From: Deltaproteobacteria bacterium
GTDB taxonomy: Bacteria; Desulfobacterota; Binatia; UBA12015
DNA length: 53,301 nt
Reading direction: 5' to 3'
Assembly (NCBI GenBank): GCA_029262355.1
Contig: JAJCZO010000204.1
Location: 1 to 53,301 of the forward strand
The translations under genes and the position numbers were made by a program. Positions 1-7,920 of this stretch are shown in pieces. Below the pieces are notes generated by a model. It was not told the origin of the DNA and searched no databases. It saw only the letters and a list, made by a program, of their open reading frames with translations. Each line of letters opens with the position of its first letter. Positions within the stretch are counted from its first letter, which is position 1.

Positions 1-690
1 GGCCAGACGCGCCGCCGCTTCACTGGGCCTGCGTTGCAGTGGACGAGGAAGGCCCTGGTGCTGGCCGCCACGATCGAAGCAGTTGGTGCGCTCGGGCTGT
101 TGATCATGAGTGTCGGAGCTTGGCAGCCGATCCCGGTTCGACTCGCGGGAGCGACGCTTCTGTTGGCTGTCCTCGCGTTCGCGATCTGGAAACGCGGGGA
201 ACGGTTTTTCGGGCGGTTCGCGACGCGGCTGGAGTTGCCGGCTGAAGTCGCCGTACCGCTGGCTCTGGCCGTGGTTCTGTTCGGCGGATACTTCGCCGTG
301 CAGTATCCACTGTTGGATCGTTTCCGGACGGAGAAGCCATTCGCACTCGAACTGCGCGTGGCGTCGTACGGATTGTCGCCCGGACGCGTCGCCTTCGTGC
401 GTCACGTGCCCCCGTTGTTCCCGTTCTACATGGATGCGACCGAGCCATTGCCGGTGCTGCGCGATGCTGCTGCGGTGCGCGCGTTTGCCCGCGGTGGGCG
501 GGGAGTCGTGGTTGCTTCTCCTCGGTCGCTCAGACGTCTCGAGGGTGGGCCCATGGAACTGTTCGAGCGATCGCCGGACCTCCAGGAGATTCTCCACCCC
601 TGGGGGCAGGCGGACGAACGGCTGGGTGCATGGTGGATCGACGGTAGGGGGATCGGGGCACCGGTGCTATCGAGGCAAGCAGGAGGCTGA
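1..690 (+). CDS. C-terminal part of an ArnT/PMT-like GT-C glycosyltransferase (5' end outside window)
   Basis: The frame is open from the first base, so this is the tail of a longer gene; a TTG at 34 is probably internal. The first ~100 visible residues hold two or three hydrophobic membrane segments. A soluble C-terminal part with a VRHVPPLFPFYMD stretch follows, resembling the periplasmic end of lipid-linked sugar transferases of the ArnT/PMT group. Such enzymes move a sugar from a polyprenyl-phosphate donor to an acceptor at the periplasmic face. The catalytic N-terminus is missing, so donor and acceptor cannot be judged. The stop lies two bases before the next gene's ATG, and that gene's AGGAGG Shine-Dalgarno (679-684) lies inside this frame, so the two are probably co-transcribed. 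Confidence 0.7.
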   Translation, partial: GQTRRRFTGPALQWTRKALVLAATIEAVGALGLLIMSVGAWQPIPVRLAGATLLLAVLAFAIWKRGERFFGRFATRLELPAEVAVPLALAVVLFGGYFAVQYPLLDRFRTEKPFALELRVASYGLSPGRVAFVRHVPPLFPFYMDATEPLPVLRDAAAVRAFARGGRGVVVASPRSLRRLEGGPMELFERSPDLQEILHPWGQADERLGAWWIDGRGIGAPVLSRQAGG

Positions 691-692
691 TC

Positions 693-1085
693 ATGGCGAT
701 CGTGAAGCGAGCCCATCACGTGAGCGTCCAGTGTTCGGACGTGGACCGAGCGCGGGCGTTCTATGAAGGCGTTCTGGGGTTCGAACAGACCCAACGCCCC
801 GACTTCGGTTTCCCGGGTGTCTGGTACCAGCTCGGGGACGTCCAGGTGCATCTCATCGGAGAGATCCCCGGCATGGATCGCAGTACACCGCCAAAGAACC
901 TGTCCCCGGCGGCGACGCACCTCGCATTTCAGATCGATGACTACCGCGAAGCCCTCGAAGCCCTCGAGGCAAAGGGCGTCGAGGCCGTGGGTCTGGGCGA
1001 AGAGGTCGGACAGCTCTTCGTGCGCGACCCCGACGGGAACATCATCGAGTTGATCGTGCCCGGTGGGCAGCTCGGTCGCCGTTAG
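693..1085 (+). CDS. VOC (glyoxalase/dioxygenase superfamily) protein
   Basis: This 130-residue protein is one vicinal-oxygen-chelate unit of two beta-alpha-beta-beta-beta repeats. It starts with AHHVSVQCSDVDRARAFYEGVLGF and ends with FVRDPDGNIIELI, the usual VOC entry and exit motifs. Candidate metal ligands are a His near residue 9, a His in VHLIGE, a His in THLAFQ and the Glu of IIEL. VOC proteins include glyoxalase I, fosfomycin-resistance thiol transferases and extradiol dioxygenases; sequence alone does not say which reaction this one performs. The start is well supported by AGGAGG eight bases upstream. The stop overlaps the convergent neighbour by four bases. Confidence 0.85.
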   Translation: MAIVKRAHHVSVQCSDVDRARAFYEGVLGFEQTQRPDFGFPGVWYQLGDVQVHLIGEIPGMDRSTPPKNLSPAATHLAFQIDDYREALEALEAKGVEAVGLGEEVGQLFVRDPDGNIIELIVPGGQLGRR

Positions 1086-2215
1086 GAGTCGTTGACCTGG
1101 TCGATCAGCATTCGCAGTCGCCCGAAGTGACGACGGGCAGAATGGAACACCAGGCGCGGCAGGTGCGCGAGCTCGGGTTCTCCGGCTTCTTCTGGGAGTG
1201 CCTCCGTCTGGTGGATCGTCCCACGCGCGACGATGTCCCCATATTCGGCGTTCAGGTCTGCGATCGTGCTCCTCGCGAGCGGGCTGTTTAGCCGCAGAAC
1301 GAGCCGGTCCCCTACGAACCGCGAGGAGTGGTAGCGAGCGTAGAAGTGCATGATCTCGTTGACCGCGACATCGAGGTCGTCCGTGACTTTGAAGAGTCGC
1401 ATGTCCGCTTTCGAGATGAGTCCCTCCTTCAGGAGGTGTCGCTCCACGTAGCGCTTCCATGTCTTCCAGTACGTGCTGCCCGGCGCGTCGATGAAGACGA
1501 CAGGAAGCGGCCGGGATTTTCCCGTCTGGATCAGGGTCAGCGATTCGAAGCCTTCATCGTGAGTCCCGAAGCCGCCTGGGAAGAGCGCGATTGCGTCGGC
1601 TTCTTTCACGAACATGAGTTTGCGCGTGAAGAAGTACTTGAACGTGACCAGCTTGGGGTCGTTGTCGATGATGTCGTTCGCCCCCTGCTCGAACGGAAGC
1701 CGGATGTTGATGCCGAAGCTTCGGTCGCGGCCGGAGCCCTCGTTGCACGCGCGCATGATGCCGGGGCCCGCGCCGGTGATGATCATGAACCCGGCGTCGG
1801 CCATGCGGCGGGAGAACTCGCGCGCCTGCTCGTACTGTGGTGAGCCGGGCGGAGTGCGTGCGGAACCGAACGTCGAGACCTTTCGTATTTCCCGGTACTG
1901 GGAGAAGACGCTGAAAGCGCGTCGCATCTCCTTCAATGAGGCGTGGATCAACTTCATGTCCGCGACGCTGGTCTTGTCGGTGACCAGCTTCTGGGCGACC
2001 GCGGCGATGTCACTCGCGATGTCTCGGACGATGTCATCTCGAGAGCGGGGCTCATCCGAGGGAGGCAGCCGGGCGGGGCCCTCAGCCTCCATCCCGACGG
2101 GGACCTCGCCGCGCCGAAGTGGGCTCGGCTCGTCCATGGCGGCCGAGGGCTCCGCGGAGGGGGGCTCCTTACTGCGGGGCCGCTTTGGTGCCTGGCGCTG
2201 GGTGTCCTTGGTCAC
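1082..2215 (-). CDS. LOG family protein (TIGR00730 type nucleotide-phosphate N-glycosidase)
   Basis: The 377-residue protein carries the LOG-family Rossmann core in its middle. TGAGPGIMRA is followed by the diagnostic PGGFGTHDE. LOG proteins hydrolyse the N-glycosidic bond of nucleoside 5'-monophosphates, as in cytokinin activation or in E. coli PpnN. The core is flanked by about 120 N-terminal residues, the first ~60 of them rich in Pro, Arg and Ser, and by a C-terminal extension, so it belongs to the long form. The chosen start is GTG at 2215 with no clear Shine-Dalgarno; the disordered N-terminus makes later starts possible. The substrate is not determined. Confidence 0.85.
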   Translation of the reverse strand: MTKDTQRQAPKRPRSKEPPSAEPSAAMDEPSPLRRGEVPVGMEAEGPARLPPSDEPRSRDDIVRDIASDIAAVAQKLVTDKTSVADMKLIHASLKEMRRAFSVFSQYREIRKVSTFGSARTPPGSPQYEQAREFSRRMADAGFMIITGAGPGIMRACNEGSGRDRSFGINIRLPFEQGANDIIDNDPKLVTFKYFFTRKLMFVKEADAIALFPGGFGTHDEGFESLTLIQTGKSRPLPVVFIDAPGSTYWKTWKRYVERHLLKEGLISKADMRLFKVTDDLDVAVNEIMHFYARYHSSRFVGDRLVLRLNSPLARSTIADLNAEYGDIVARGTIHQTEALPEEAGEPELAHLPRLVFHSARRHFGRLRMLIDQVNDS

Positions 2216-2321
2216 GGCTCAGTATCTCGGCCGGCCCGCGCGGAATCAAAAGGAACGAAATCCGGGCGGCGCTGTTCCGTTTTGGAACAGCCTGGGACGG
2301 AGGTGGGTCTCGACCGATCGT

Positions 2322-2612
2322 TCAGGCCGAGCGCAGCCCGCTGCTGCGGGGCGACCGCGCCTGCTCGGCCCGTTCAATTTGGCGCCGGGCCTCGTTCTCG
2401 GGCAGGCCCAGGTGCTCCGCCAAGTCTCGAGCGGTACGCGCCGGGTCTTCCTCCAGGCACGCGATTCGATGATCGGCCAGCGCCGAGATCATCCGGAGAG
2501 GGATCGTCAGGCGGCCCTCGTCGAATCCGACGCGGTACGCCACGACCCAGACGGCGGCCATCAAGCTGGCGGCGCCGCAAACTCCAAGGCAGATGAATGC
2601 GATCGTACTCAC
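2322..2612 (-). CDS. Small membrane protein with a cytoplasmic helical tail
   Basis: I do not recognise this 96-residue protein. It begins with one hydrophobic segment (about residues 3-25) and ends with a charged helical tail containing ARTARDLAEHLGLPENEARR, which reads like a short helix-turn-helix. A single-pass protein with a DNA- or protein-binding cytoplasmic tail is one reading. It lies 106 bases upstream of the LOG gene on the same strand and diverges from the sigma factor. The GTG start is unsupported by a strong ribosome site. Confidence 0.5.
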   Translation of the reverse strand: MSTIAFICLGVCGAASLMAAVWVVAYRVGFDEGRLTIPLRMISALADHRIACLEEDPARTARDLAEHLGLPENEARRQIERAEQARSPRSSGLRSA

Positions 2613-2873
2613 GGTGTCGAAAACCGACGCTTCCCTTCGTCAATACTTACGGAGGCGCCCTGCAAGTTGTTCACCACCGGCCAGAGAAAAGTCCCTGTAC
2701 CCAACCGCCCCATCGGTTTTTTAGCTAGGAATGAGGCGATTTTCCATCCCGACGGGAACATTCCTTCGAGCAGGTGGCCGACCCGAGCCCATCGCGAAGG
2801 CGCGCTAATCCAAAACGAGGATGAACCGACCTTGCCCTTTTACGGCAGTCCCCCTACAACTTCTGCCACGGTC
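2613..2873. other. Divergent intergenic region upstream of the ECF sigma factor
   Basis: These 261 bases separate the small membrane-protein gene (minus) from the sigma-factor gene (plus) and must hold both promoters. Three things are visible. A short hairpin followed by a T run lies at 2703-2722. A perfect 7-base inverted repeat, AGGAATG (2727-2733) and CATTCCT (2759-2765), has a 25-base spacer. A GGGAAC at 2754-2759 could be the -35 element of an ECF-type promoter, but no convincing -10 was found. No tRNA or credible short gene was seen. Confidence 0.4.
2703..2722 (+). terminator. Possible short intrinsic terminator or attenuator
   Basis: AACCG and CGGTT form a 5-bp stem around CCCCAT, followed by a run of T in an otherwise GC-rich region. 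No plus-strand gene lies upstream, so it would act on a sigma-gene leader or on a small RNA. The stem is weak. Confidence 0.25.
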
Positions 2874-3542
2874 ATGCGTGGCTCCGCCTCACGTGCCGAC
2901 CGCGTGGTGGCTCTTTCTAAGAAGGCCAAGGCCGCTGATTCCACGGCTGAGCTTCTCGAAGGCTGCATCCGTGGAGACCGCGAGGCCCGCACCACGCTGG
3001 TCGAAAAGTACTCGGGCATCGTTTCCTACGGTGTGACCGTTATTTTTCAGCAGTTCGGCCGTCCATACAGGAAAGAAGAAATTGAAGACCTCAGCCAGGA
3101 TGTCTTTCTGGCCCTGTTCGATAAGGATTCTCGCAAGCTGAGACAGTATCAGGGTCGGAACGGCTGCTCGCTCGCAAGCTGGCTCCGGGTCGTGGCAAAT
3201 CGCTTCACCATCGACCGCCTCAGGCGGGAGGGGAGGACGATTTCGCTGGACGATCCGGAAAGCGGAGAGAGTTGGCGGGTCAGAGAGACCCGGCCGGATT
3301 CCCGGCCCGGGCCAGAACCACAAGTCGAAGCAGCAGAGAGGGCCGCGAGGGTGCGTGAACTCGTCACGCATCTACCGCCCAAGGACCAGATGTTCGTGCA
3401 GCTATTCTACTTCCAGGGACTTCCCATCGACGAAGTCGCCACGACGATCGGCATTACGACCAATGCCGCGTACGTGCGGAAGATGAGGCTGCATCAGAAG
3501 CTGCGCAAACTCGTCACCACGGAGTACGAGGGGGAGTTGTGA
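2874..3542 (+). CDS. ECF-type RNA polymerase sigma-70 family factor
   Basis: The 222-residue product has a sigma region 2 (ELLEGCIRGDREARTTLVEKY through EIEDLSQDVFLALF to SWLRVVANRFTIDRLRRE) and a region 4 (LPPKDQMFVQLFYFQGLPIDEVA, ending KMRLHQKLRKL), joined by an acidic linker; sigma domains 1 and 3 are absent. It directs RNA polymerase to alternative promoters. The frame is open far upstream, but similarity begins only after the ATG at 2874, so the longer reading is antisense to the LOG gene. GTG codons near 2904 are alternative starts. The stop overlaps the anti-sigma gene start as TGATG, the usual arrangement of a sigma factor with its regulator. Confidence 0.88.
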   Translation: MRGSASRADRVVALSKKAKAADSTAELLEGCIRGDREARTTLVEKYSGIVSYGVTVIFQQFGRPYRKEEIEDLSQDVFLALFDKDSRKLRQYQGRNGCSLASWLRVVANRFTIDRLRREGRTISLDDPESGESWRVRETRPDSRPGPEPQVEAAERAARVRELVTHLPPKDQMFVQLFYFQGLPIDEVATTIGITTNAAYVRKMRLHQKLRKLVTTEYEGEL

Positions 3543-5080
3543 TGGCTCGCGCAGGTGATCCCGGCCTGGAGGCCATCCGGAGCATGGTGCGCGACGCGTA
3601 CCTCGATACCTCGGCCGAGTTCGGCGAGGACCCAGCCGTCTATGAGGCCCACCCGAACGAGCTTCAATTCGCGAGCTATATCGATGGCATCCTCCCCGAT
3701 GCCGACGAGGCGGCCTTCGAGCGACATGTGGCGTCGTGCTCGGACTGCGCTGAGGAGCTGGTTCTGTCGACCCGCGTCGTGGACGGCCAGCGCCGCAGGG
3801 AAACCTCGTCGTACTGGAAGGTCGCTGCAGCGGTCGCCCTGGCGATGGGTGGTCTGATTGCCGCCCTGCTCGCGGGGCGTACCGCGGGCAACTATCTCGA
3901 AGGCAGCATGCTTGCTGGTTTGGAGGCTGGCCTTGGCGGCAAGGCCTCGGCGAAGGGCGTTTCCTTGTCGCTGTTGGGCGGACCCCAGGTAGAGCTCGAT
4001 GGGCTGACGATCGATGACCCTGCCGGCGGGCCCCCCTTGGTCGTTGCATCGTCGGCGCGATTCGCGGTCGATCTAGCTTCGTTCCAGGATGGCGGGTTCG
4101 GCGGAGATCTCGAGCTCGATCGGCCGATGATCAACATCGTCCGAAGTGCCTCCGGGCGCGTGAACATCGATTCGTTACTGCCCTCGTCTGAGCGGCTAGA
4201 AGGGTTTCTTTCGAACGCGGCACGCAACTCCGTGCGGTCGGTCAGGGTGACCGACGGTACGATCCGTATCGTGGACGAGGCTGCCGCGGGGCCGCGCGAA
4301 GTTCGCATGGCGGACGTCGACGCTCATTTGACCGGACTCAGCGAGACCGTTCCCGCGAATCTGCGCGTGCGAGCAGGCCTCGAATCGACCGAGCAGAACC
4401 TGGCACTGGTGGGCACCGTGGGCCCCTGGGGCGGTGGTTCCCCGCCGCAGTATCGATTTAGCGAGGTTGATCTCGACGCCGTGCCATTACGGGCTCTTGC
4501 GTCGGTTCGCGGTGCAGTTCGTGGCGGGCTCTCCTTCGATGGAAGCCTACGCAGTGTAGGCAGTGGTTGGGACAAGATCAGCTCCAATGTTTCCGGTACC
4601 GGTGAGATGAAGGTTGTCTCCGGGGCGCTCGTCGGCAAGAACCTGATTGCCGAGACGATTCGTCCCTGGATCGGCAACGGAGATACCCCGCCCCACCTGA
4701 CGGGGGTTCTCGCCGCTTCGGACACGCCGTTCGACGAGATCCGCAGTGCTGTGACCGTGCGGCGTTCCGGGATCGCCGTGCGCGATCTGACTGCTCACGG
4801 CCAGGGTTTCGCGGTGCGGGGCAACGGCGCGCTCGAGGGTTCGGGTGACGTGGAGTTCTCTGGAACCTTGGTGGTATCGACGGAGATCTCAGCGGAGTTG
4901 GTGGCGATAGCGCCACTGGCGGGCAAGCTTTTGAACGAGAAGCGCGAGCTGGCGATTCCTTTCAAGGTCGCGGGAACATGGCCGAAGCTCCAGCCTCGGG
5001 TCGATCTCGAGTTGGTCGCATCGACGGCATTTCCACCGCCTCGCCTCGCGGTTCTGTTCTTCTCGCCTCGCGCTGGCTGA
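3542..5080 (+). CDS. Anti-sigma factor with zinc-finger N-terminus fused to a periplasmic AsmA-like domain
   Basis: The 512-residue protein has three parts. Residues 1-90 form a cytoplasmic region with a ZAS-type motif (His62-x3-Cys66-x2-Cys69) preceded by the ASYIDGILPDADEAAFERH helix typical of anti-sigma zinc fingers. Residues 93-111 are a membrane helix. The remaining ~400 residues form a beta-rich periplasmic domain with repeats such as VELDGLTIDDP, GDLELDRPMINIVRSASGRVNIDSLL and GTGEMKVVSGALVGKNL, characteristic of AsmA/YhdP-family proteins. The N-terminus should hold the coupled sigma factor and the large domain would sense the envelope; the sensing role is inference. ATG 3542 is chosen over the overlapping GTG 3539 because it makes the TGATG junction. 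Confidence 0.82.
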   Translation: MARAGDPGLEAIRSMVRDAYLDTSAEFGEDPAVYEAHPNELQFASYIDGILPDADEAAFERHVASCSDCAEELVLSTRVVDGQRRRETSSYWKVAAAVALAMGGLIAALLAGRTAGNYLEGSMLAGLEAGLGGKASAKGVSLSLLGGPQVELDGLTIDDPAGGPPLVVASSARFAVDLASFQDGGFGGDLELDRPMINIVRSASGRVNIDSLLPSSERLEGFLSNAARNSVRSVRVTDGTIRIVDEAAAGPREVRMADVDAHLTGLSETVPANLRVRAGLESTEQNLALVGTVGPWGGGSPPQYRFSEVDLDAVPLRALASVRGAVRGGLSFDGSLRSVGSGWDKISSNVSGTGEMKVVSGALVGKNLIAETIRPWIGNGDTPPHLTGVLAASDTPFDEIRSAVTVRRSGIAVRDLTAHGQGFAVRGNGALEGSGDVEFSGTLVVSTEISAELVAIAPLAGKLLNEKRELAIPFKVAGTWPKLQPRVDLELVASTAFPPPRLAVLFFSPRAG

Positions 5081-5104
5081 TCATCGGCGGTAGCCTCGTT
5101 CGCT

Positions 5105-6070
5105 ATGGCGGTCGGCAGGGGGACGTGGTGTTGCGCGGCCTTGTCGTGGCTCCTGCTTTGCGGCGCGGCGCAGGCGTTTGAGGATGGTGGCGATCGATCC
5201 TCTCTGATCGCCGCGCTCGAAGGTGCTCGAATCGCTCTGCCCTCCTCCGCCAGCCAATCTCGTCGGCTTCTGGACGCGCTGACGACGGCTCTACGACGGG
5301 GTCGGTCGGTGGGCGACGCGATCGACGAGAACGCGCGGAGGCGCGCAGCGACGGAGATTCTGCTCACGGGCTACTACGAACCCCTCCTGACGGCCCGGCG
5401 CCGCCGAAGTCAGGAGTTCCGGTTTCCGCTGTACCGCGTCCCTGATGACGCGGGAAGTCGTACGCTGCCGCGCCAGGAGATCGACGCTGGCGCCCTTGCC
5501 GGGCGTGGCCTCGAGATCTTCTGGGTGGCGGACCCGATCGAGAGCTTCTTCCTGCACGTGCAGGGCTCGGGTCGGCTGGGTCTCGGCGATGGGAGGACCG
5601 CTCGCGTCGGGTACGCCGGCAACAACGGTCACACCTATCACTCGATCGGCTCTGAGTTGGTTTCGCGTGGGGCGATGACCGTCAAGGAGGCGACCGCGCC
5701 GGCCATAAAGGAGTGGTTGCGCGATCGTCCCGAGAAGACGTTCGAGATCCTCCATACCAACCCTCGGTACATCTTCTTCCGAGAGGTGGAGGGGCCGGAC
5801 GACGTGGGTCCAGTGGGTGCGATGGGGGCTGCGCTCGTTGCGTTCCGCTCGGTGGCGACCGACCCGGCAGTGGTACCGATGGGGACCGTCGGCTTGCTGA
5901 CGGCGCCTTTGCCCGATGGCGCGACTCTCCGCCGAGTGGTGGTCGCGATGGACAAGGGGGCGGCGATTCGCGGCGAGAGGCGGGTGGATCTCTTTACGGG
6001 AGCGGGCGCTGCGGCCGAGGCTCTCGCGGGAGTGTTGCGGGCGCGCAGTCAGATCATCTGGCTGGAATAG
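5105..6070 (+). CDS. mltA: MltA-family membrane-bound lytic murein transglycosylase
   Basis: The 321-residue protein has an N-terminal signal (residues ~1-24, ending GAAQA). MltA hallmarks follow: GYYEPLL, FFLHVQGSGRL, GYAGNNGHTYHSIG, YIFFRE, and the C-terminal VVAMDKGAAIRGERRVDLFTG, which contains the catalytic-Asp region of the 3D-type double-psi barrel. MltA cleaves the MurNAc-GlcNAc bond of peptidoglycan, leaving 1,6-anhydroMurNAc. I see no lipobox cysteine, so it may be periplasmic or anchored by its signal, unlike the E. coli lipoprotein. It lies 24 bases behind the anti-sigma/AsmA gene and is probably in the same operon, which suggests an envelope-directed regulon. Confidence 0.9.
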   Translation: MAVGRGTWCCAALSWLLLCGAAQAFEDGGDRSSLIAALEGARIALPSSASQSRRLLDALTTALRRGRSVGDAIDENARRRAATEILLTGYYEPLLTARRRRSQEFRFPLYRVPDDAGSRTLPRQEIDAGALAGRGLEIFWVADPIESFFLHVQGSGRLGLGDGRTARVGYAGNNGHTYHSIGSELVSRGAMTVKEATAPAIKEWLRDRPEKTFEILHTNPRYIFFREVEGPDDVGPVGAMGAALVAFRSVATDPAVVPMGTVGLLTAPLPDGATLRRVVVAMDKGAAIRGERRVDLFTGAGAAAEALAGVLRARSQIIWLE

Positions 6071-6073
6071 CGC

Positions 6074-7693
6074 CTACTCCACTTCCGGAGGCGCGCAGCC
6101 TTCGGCGGGAACGGCGCCCATGACCATGGGCTCGATCTCCTCGTCGCCGGGATCGAGGTAATCGAGCCGACCGCAGCACGTCGGCGGGTCAGACTCGCTT
6201 GCTCCGGTTCCATCCGGGCAGGTCGCGTCGTCCCATACAATATCGACCAGGATCGACTCGTTCAGATTTGCGTCCGTGAGATCGGCTTCGCGCAGATCCG
6301 AACCGCTCAAATCGACTTCTCGGCCGTCCGCCCCGACGAGAATCGCTCTGCGGAGCTCGACGTTCTGAAGCTTCGCCTCACGCAGCTCGGCCCGTGTGAG
6401 ATCGGCGGCGATGAGTTGGCTGCCCGAGAGGTCGGATCGCCGAACGCGGATGCCGGCCAGCAGACCGCGGTTGAGGCGTAAGTTCGTGAGATCGTCGCGG
6501 TCGCGAAGGTTCTCGCGTTCGAGGTCGCAACCGTCGAGTCGTGGAGCGTGCGTCTCTTCCCAATTGTCGTCTTCGCAGCGGGTGCCCCGGCGTCCGCACT
6601 CACCATCCTCATCGTCGCTGTTGTCCGTACTTGGGCAGAGCGTGCCCGACCAGATCACGCCGGCCAGGCCGGTTCCTTGCAGGACGGCTCCGATCATATC
6701 GGCATTGGTGAGGTTCGCCCCGCTGAGGTCGGCATTGGTGAAGTCGGCGGCGTTTACCATCGCCCCGGTGAGGTCGGCTCCCTGGAGATCGGACTGCTCG
6801 AGCTGTGCGGCCGCTAGGTTTGCGCCGGTGAGATCCGCCCCGGCCAGGCTGAGGCCGCGGAGATCCTCGCCGTGCAAGTCGACCCCCGCGAGTCGGCACG
6901 CATCGAGAATCGGGCTGAACTCGGGCCATGTCGAGGCGTCGCACAGAACGAGGTGTCCCAGGCATGTATTGCGGTGCGAGTCGCTATTCTCCCCGTCCGG
7001 GCAGGTGGTGTTCCCCCAGCTAGCTTCGTCGACGGTCACGCCCGTCAACTTGGCGTCGCTGAGATCGGTGTTGCGAAGATCCACTCCCCGGAGGCTCGCT
7101 CCCCGGAGATCTCCCCCGGCGAGTACTGCGCCGGAGAGGTCGGCCCGGAAGAAGTCGGCGCGTATGGCGGAAACACGTCGTAGGGTTGCCCCGGCAAGGC
7201 GAGCGCCGAAGAAGTCGCTTTGCGTGGCGGTCGCGTCCGTCATATCGGCGCCGCTCAAGTCGGCGTTCCCGAACTCCGTACGCGGAAAGTCGGCGCCTAC
7301 GAGGTTCGCATTCCTCATGTCGGCGCCGCTCATGTTGACTTCCTGAAGTGACGCGCCGGTGAGAAGTACGTCCGACAGGCGCGCATCGATGAGCCGAACG
7401 TCGTCGAGGGAGGCGCCCGTGAGATCGGCACCCTCCAGGTTGGCGCCGCTCGCATCGAGGTCTCGCAGGGTGATCCCGGCCAGGTTCGCGCCGCCGAGAT
7501 CGCATCCCCGGAGGTCGGGCGTGAAGTCCTCCCAATTCGAAGCGTTACACGGAGACGGTGTCGAGACCGGTGTCGGGGCCGGCCCCTGGTTGCCGGTGTC
7601 TTGGCTGTCGTCCCCGCCGCCACCACCGCAGGCGGTGAGGAAGCCAGAGAGGATCAGCGTGGCACAGTCGCGTCGGGTCGTTTTCGTCATCAT
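6074..7693 (-). CDS. Lipoprotein with three cysteine-framed pentapeptide-repeat modules
   Basis: The 539-residue protein has a lipoprotein signal with lipobox L-T-A-C22 followed by a Gly stretch. The rest is pentapeptide repeats of the A(D/N)LXX kind (GANLAGI, GADLTGA, GSDLREADL), which fold as a right-handed four-sided beta-helix. The repeats form three modules. Each opens with a W between two cysteines (near 7545, 6945 and 6580) and closes with W-x3-[TAL]-CP...C (near 7010, 6640 and 6220). The CPDG...SD acidic stretches look like calcium-binding loops; that is inference. Function is unknown; a surface or periplasmic scaffold is plausible. Start is ATG 7693 or 7690; longer readings would hide the signal peptide. 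Confidence 0.82.
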   Translation of the reverse strand: MMTKTTRRDCATLILSGFLTACGGGGGDDSQDTGNQGPAPTPVSTPSPCNASNWEDFTPDLRGCDLGGANLAGITLRDLDASGANLEGADLTGASLDDVRLIDARLSDVLLTGASLQEVNMSGADMRNANLVGADFPRTEFGNADLSGADMTDATATQSDFFGARLAGATLRRVSAIRADFFRADLSGAVLAGGDLRGASLRGVDLRNTDLSDAKLTGVTVDEASWGNTTCPDGENSDSHRNTCLGHLVLCDASTWPEFSPILDACRLAGVDLHGEDLRGLSLAGADLTGANLAAAQLEQSDLQGADLTGAMVNAADFTNADLSGANLTNADMIGAVLQGTGLAGVIWSGTLCPSTDNSDDEDGECGRRGTRCEDDNWEETHAPRLDGCDLERENLRDRDDLTNLRLNRGLLAGIRVRRSDLSGSQLIAADLTRAELREAKLQNVELRRAILVGADGREVDLSGSDLREADLTDANLNESILVDIVWDDATCPDGTGASESDPPTCCGRLDYLDPGDEEIEPMVMGAVPAEGCAPPEVE

Positions 7694-7920
7694 CGTGAGG
7701 GTTGAGCGGTGGGCGCACTCCGGAGCCCCGGGCAGGTTGCCAGCCGCGCCCAACGTTCCGAGCTTCAGATTACGGCCCCCCTACGAAATCGGTCAAGAGG
7801 GGAAAAGCTAGATAAATCAGCAATCTTCGCTAGGAGCCGATCGAGGGAGAGTCCTTTCCGTCGACCTCGTGTTGAGTAGAGGCACGGAGCCATCGAGGCT
7901 CGAGACCGGGGGGTGCCGCG
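7694..7920. other. Divergent intergenic region between the pentapeptide lipoprotein and the FecR/DUF6600 gene
   Basis: These 227 bases should hold two promoters. I found no convincing -35/-10 pair and no riboswitch consensus. The only clear signal is a G-rich GGGGGGT about six bases before the TTG at 7921, which serves as a ribosome site for that gene. Confidence 0.3.

Noticed and set aside
1614..2873. A long N-terminal extension of the sigma factor
   Set aside because: It is antisense to the LOG and small membrane-protein genes and has no sigma-factor similarity.
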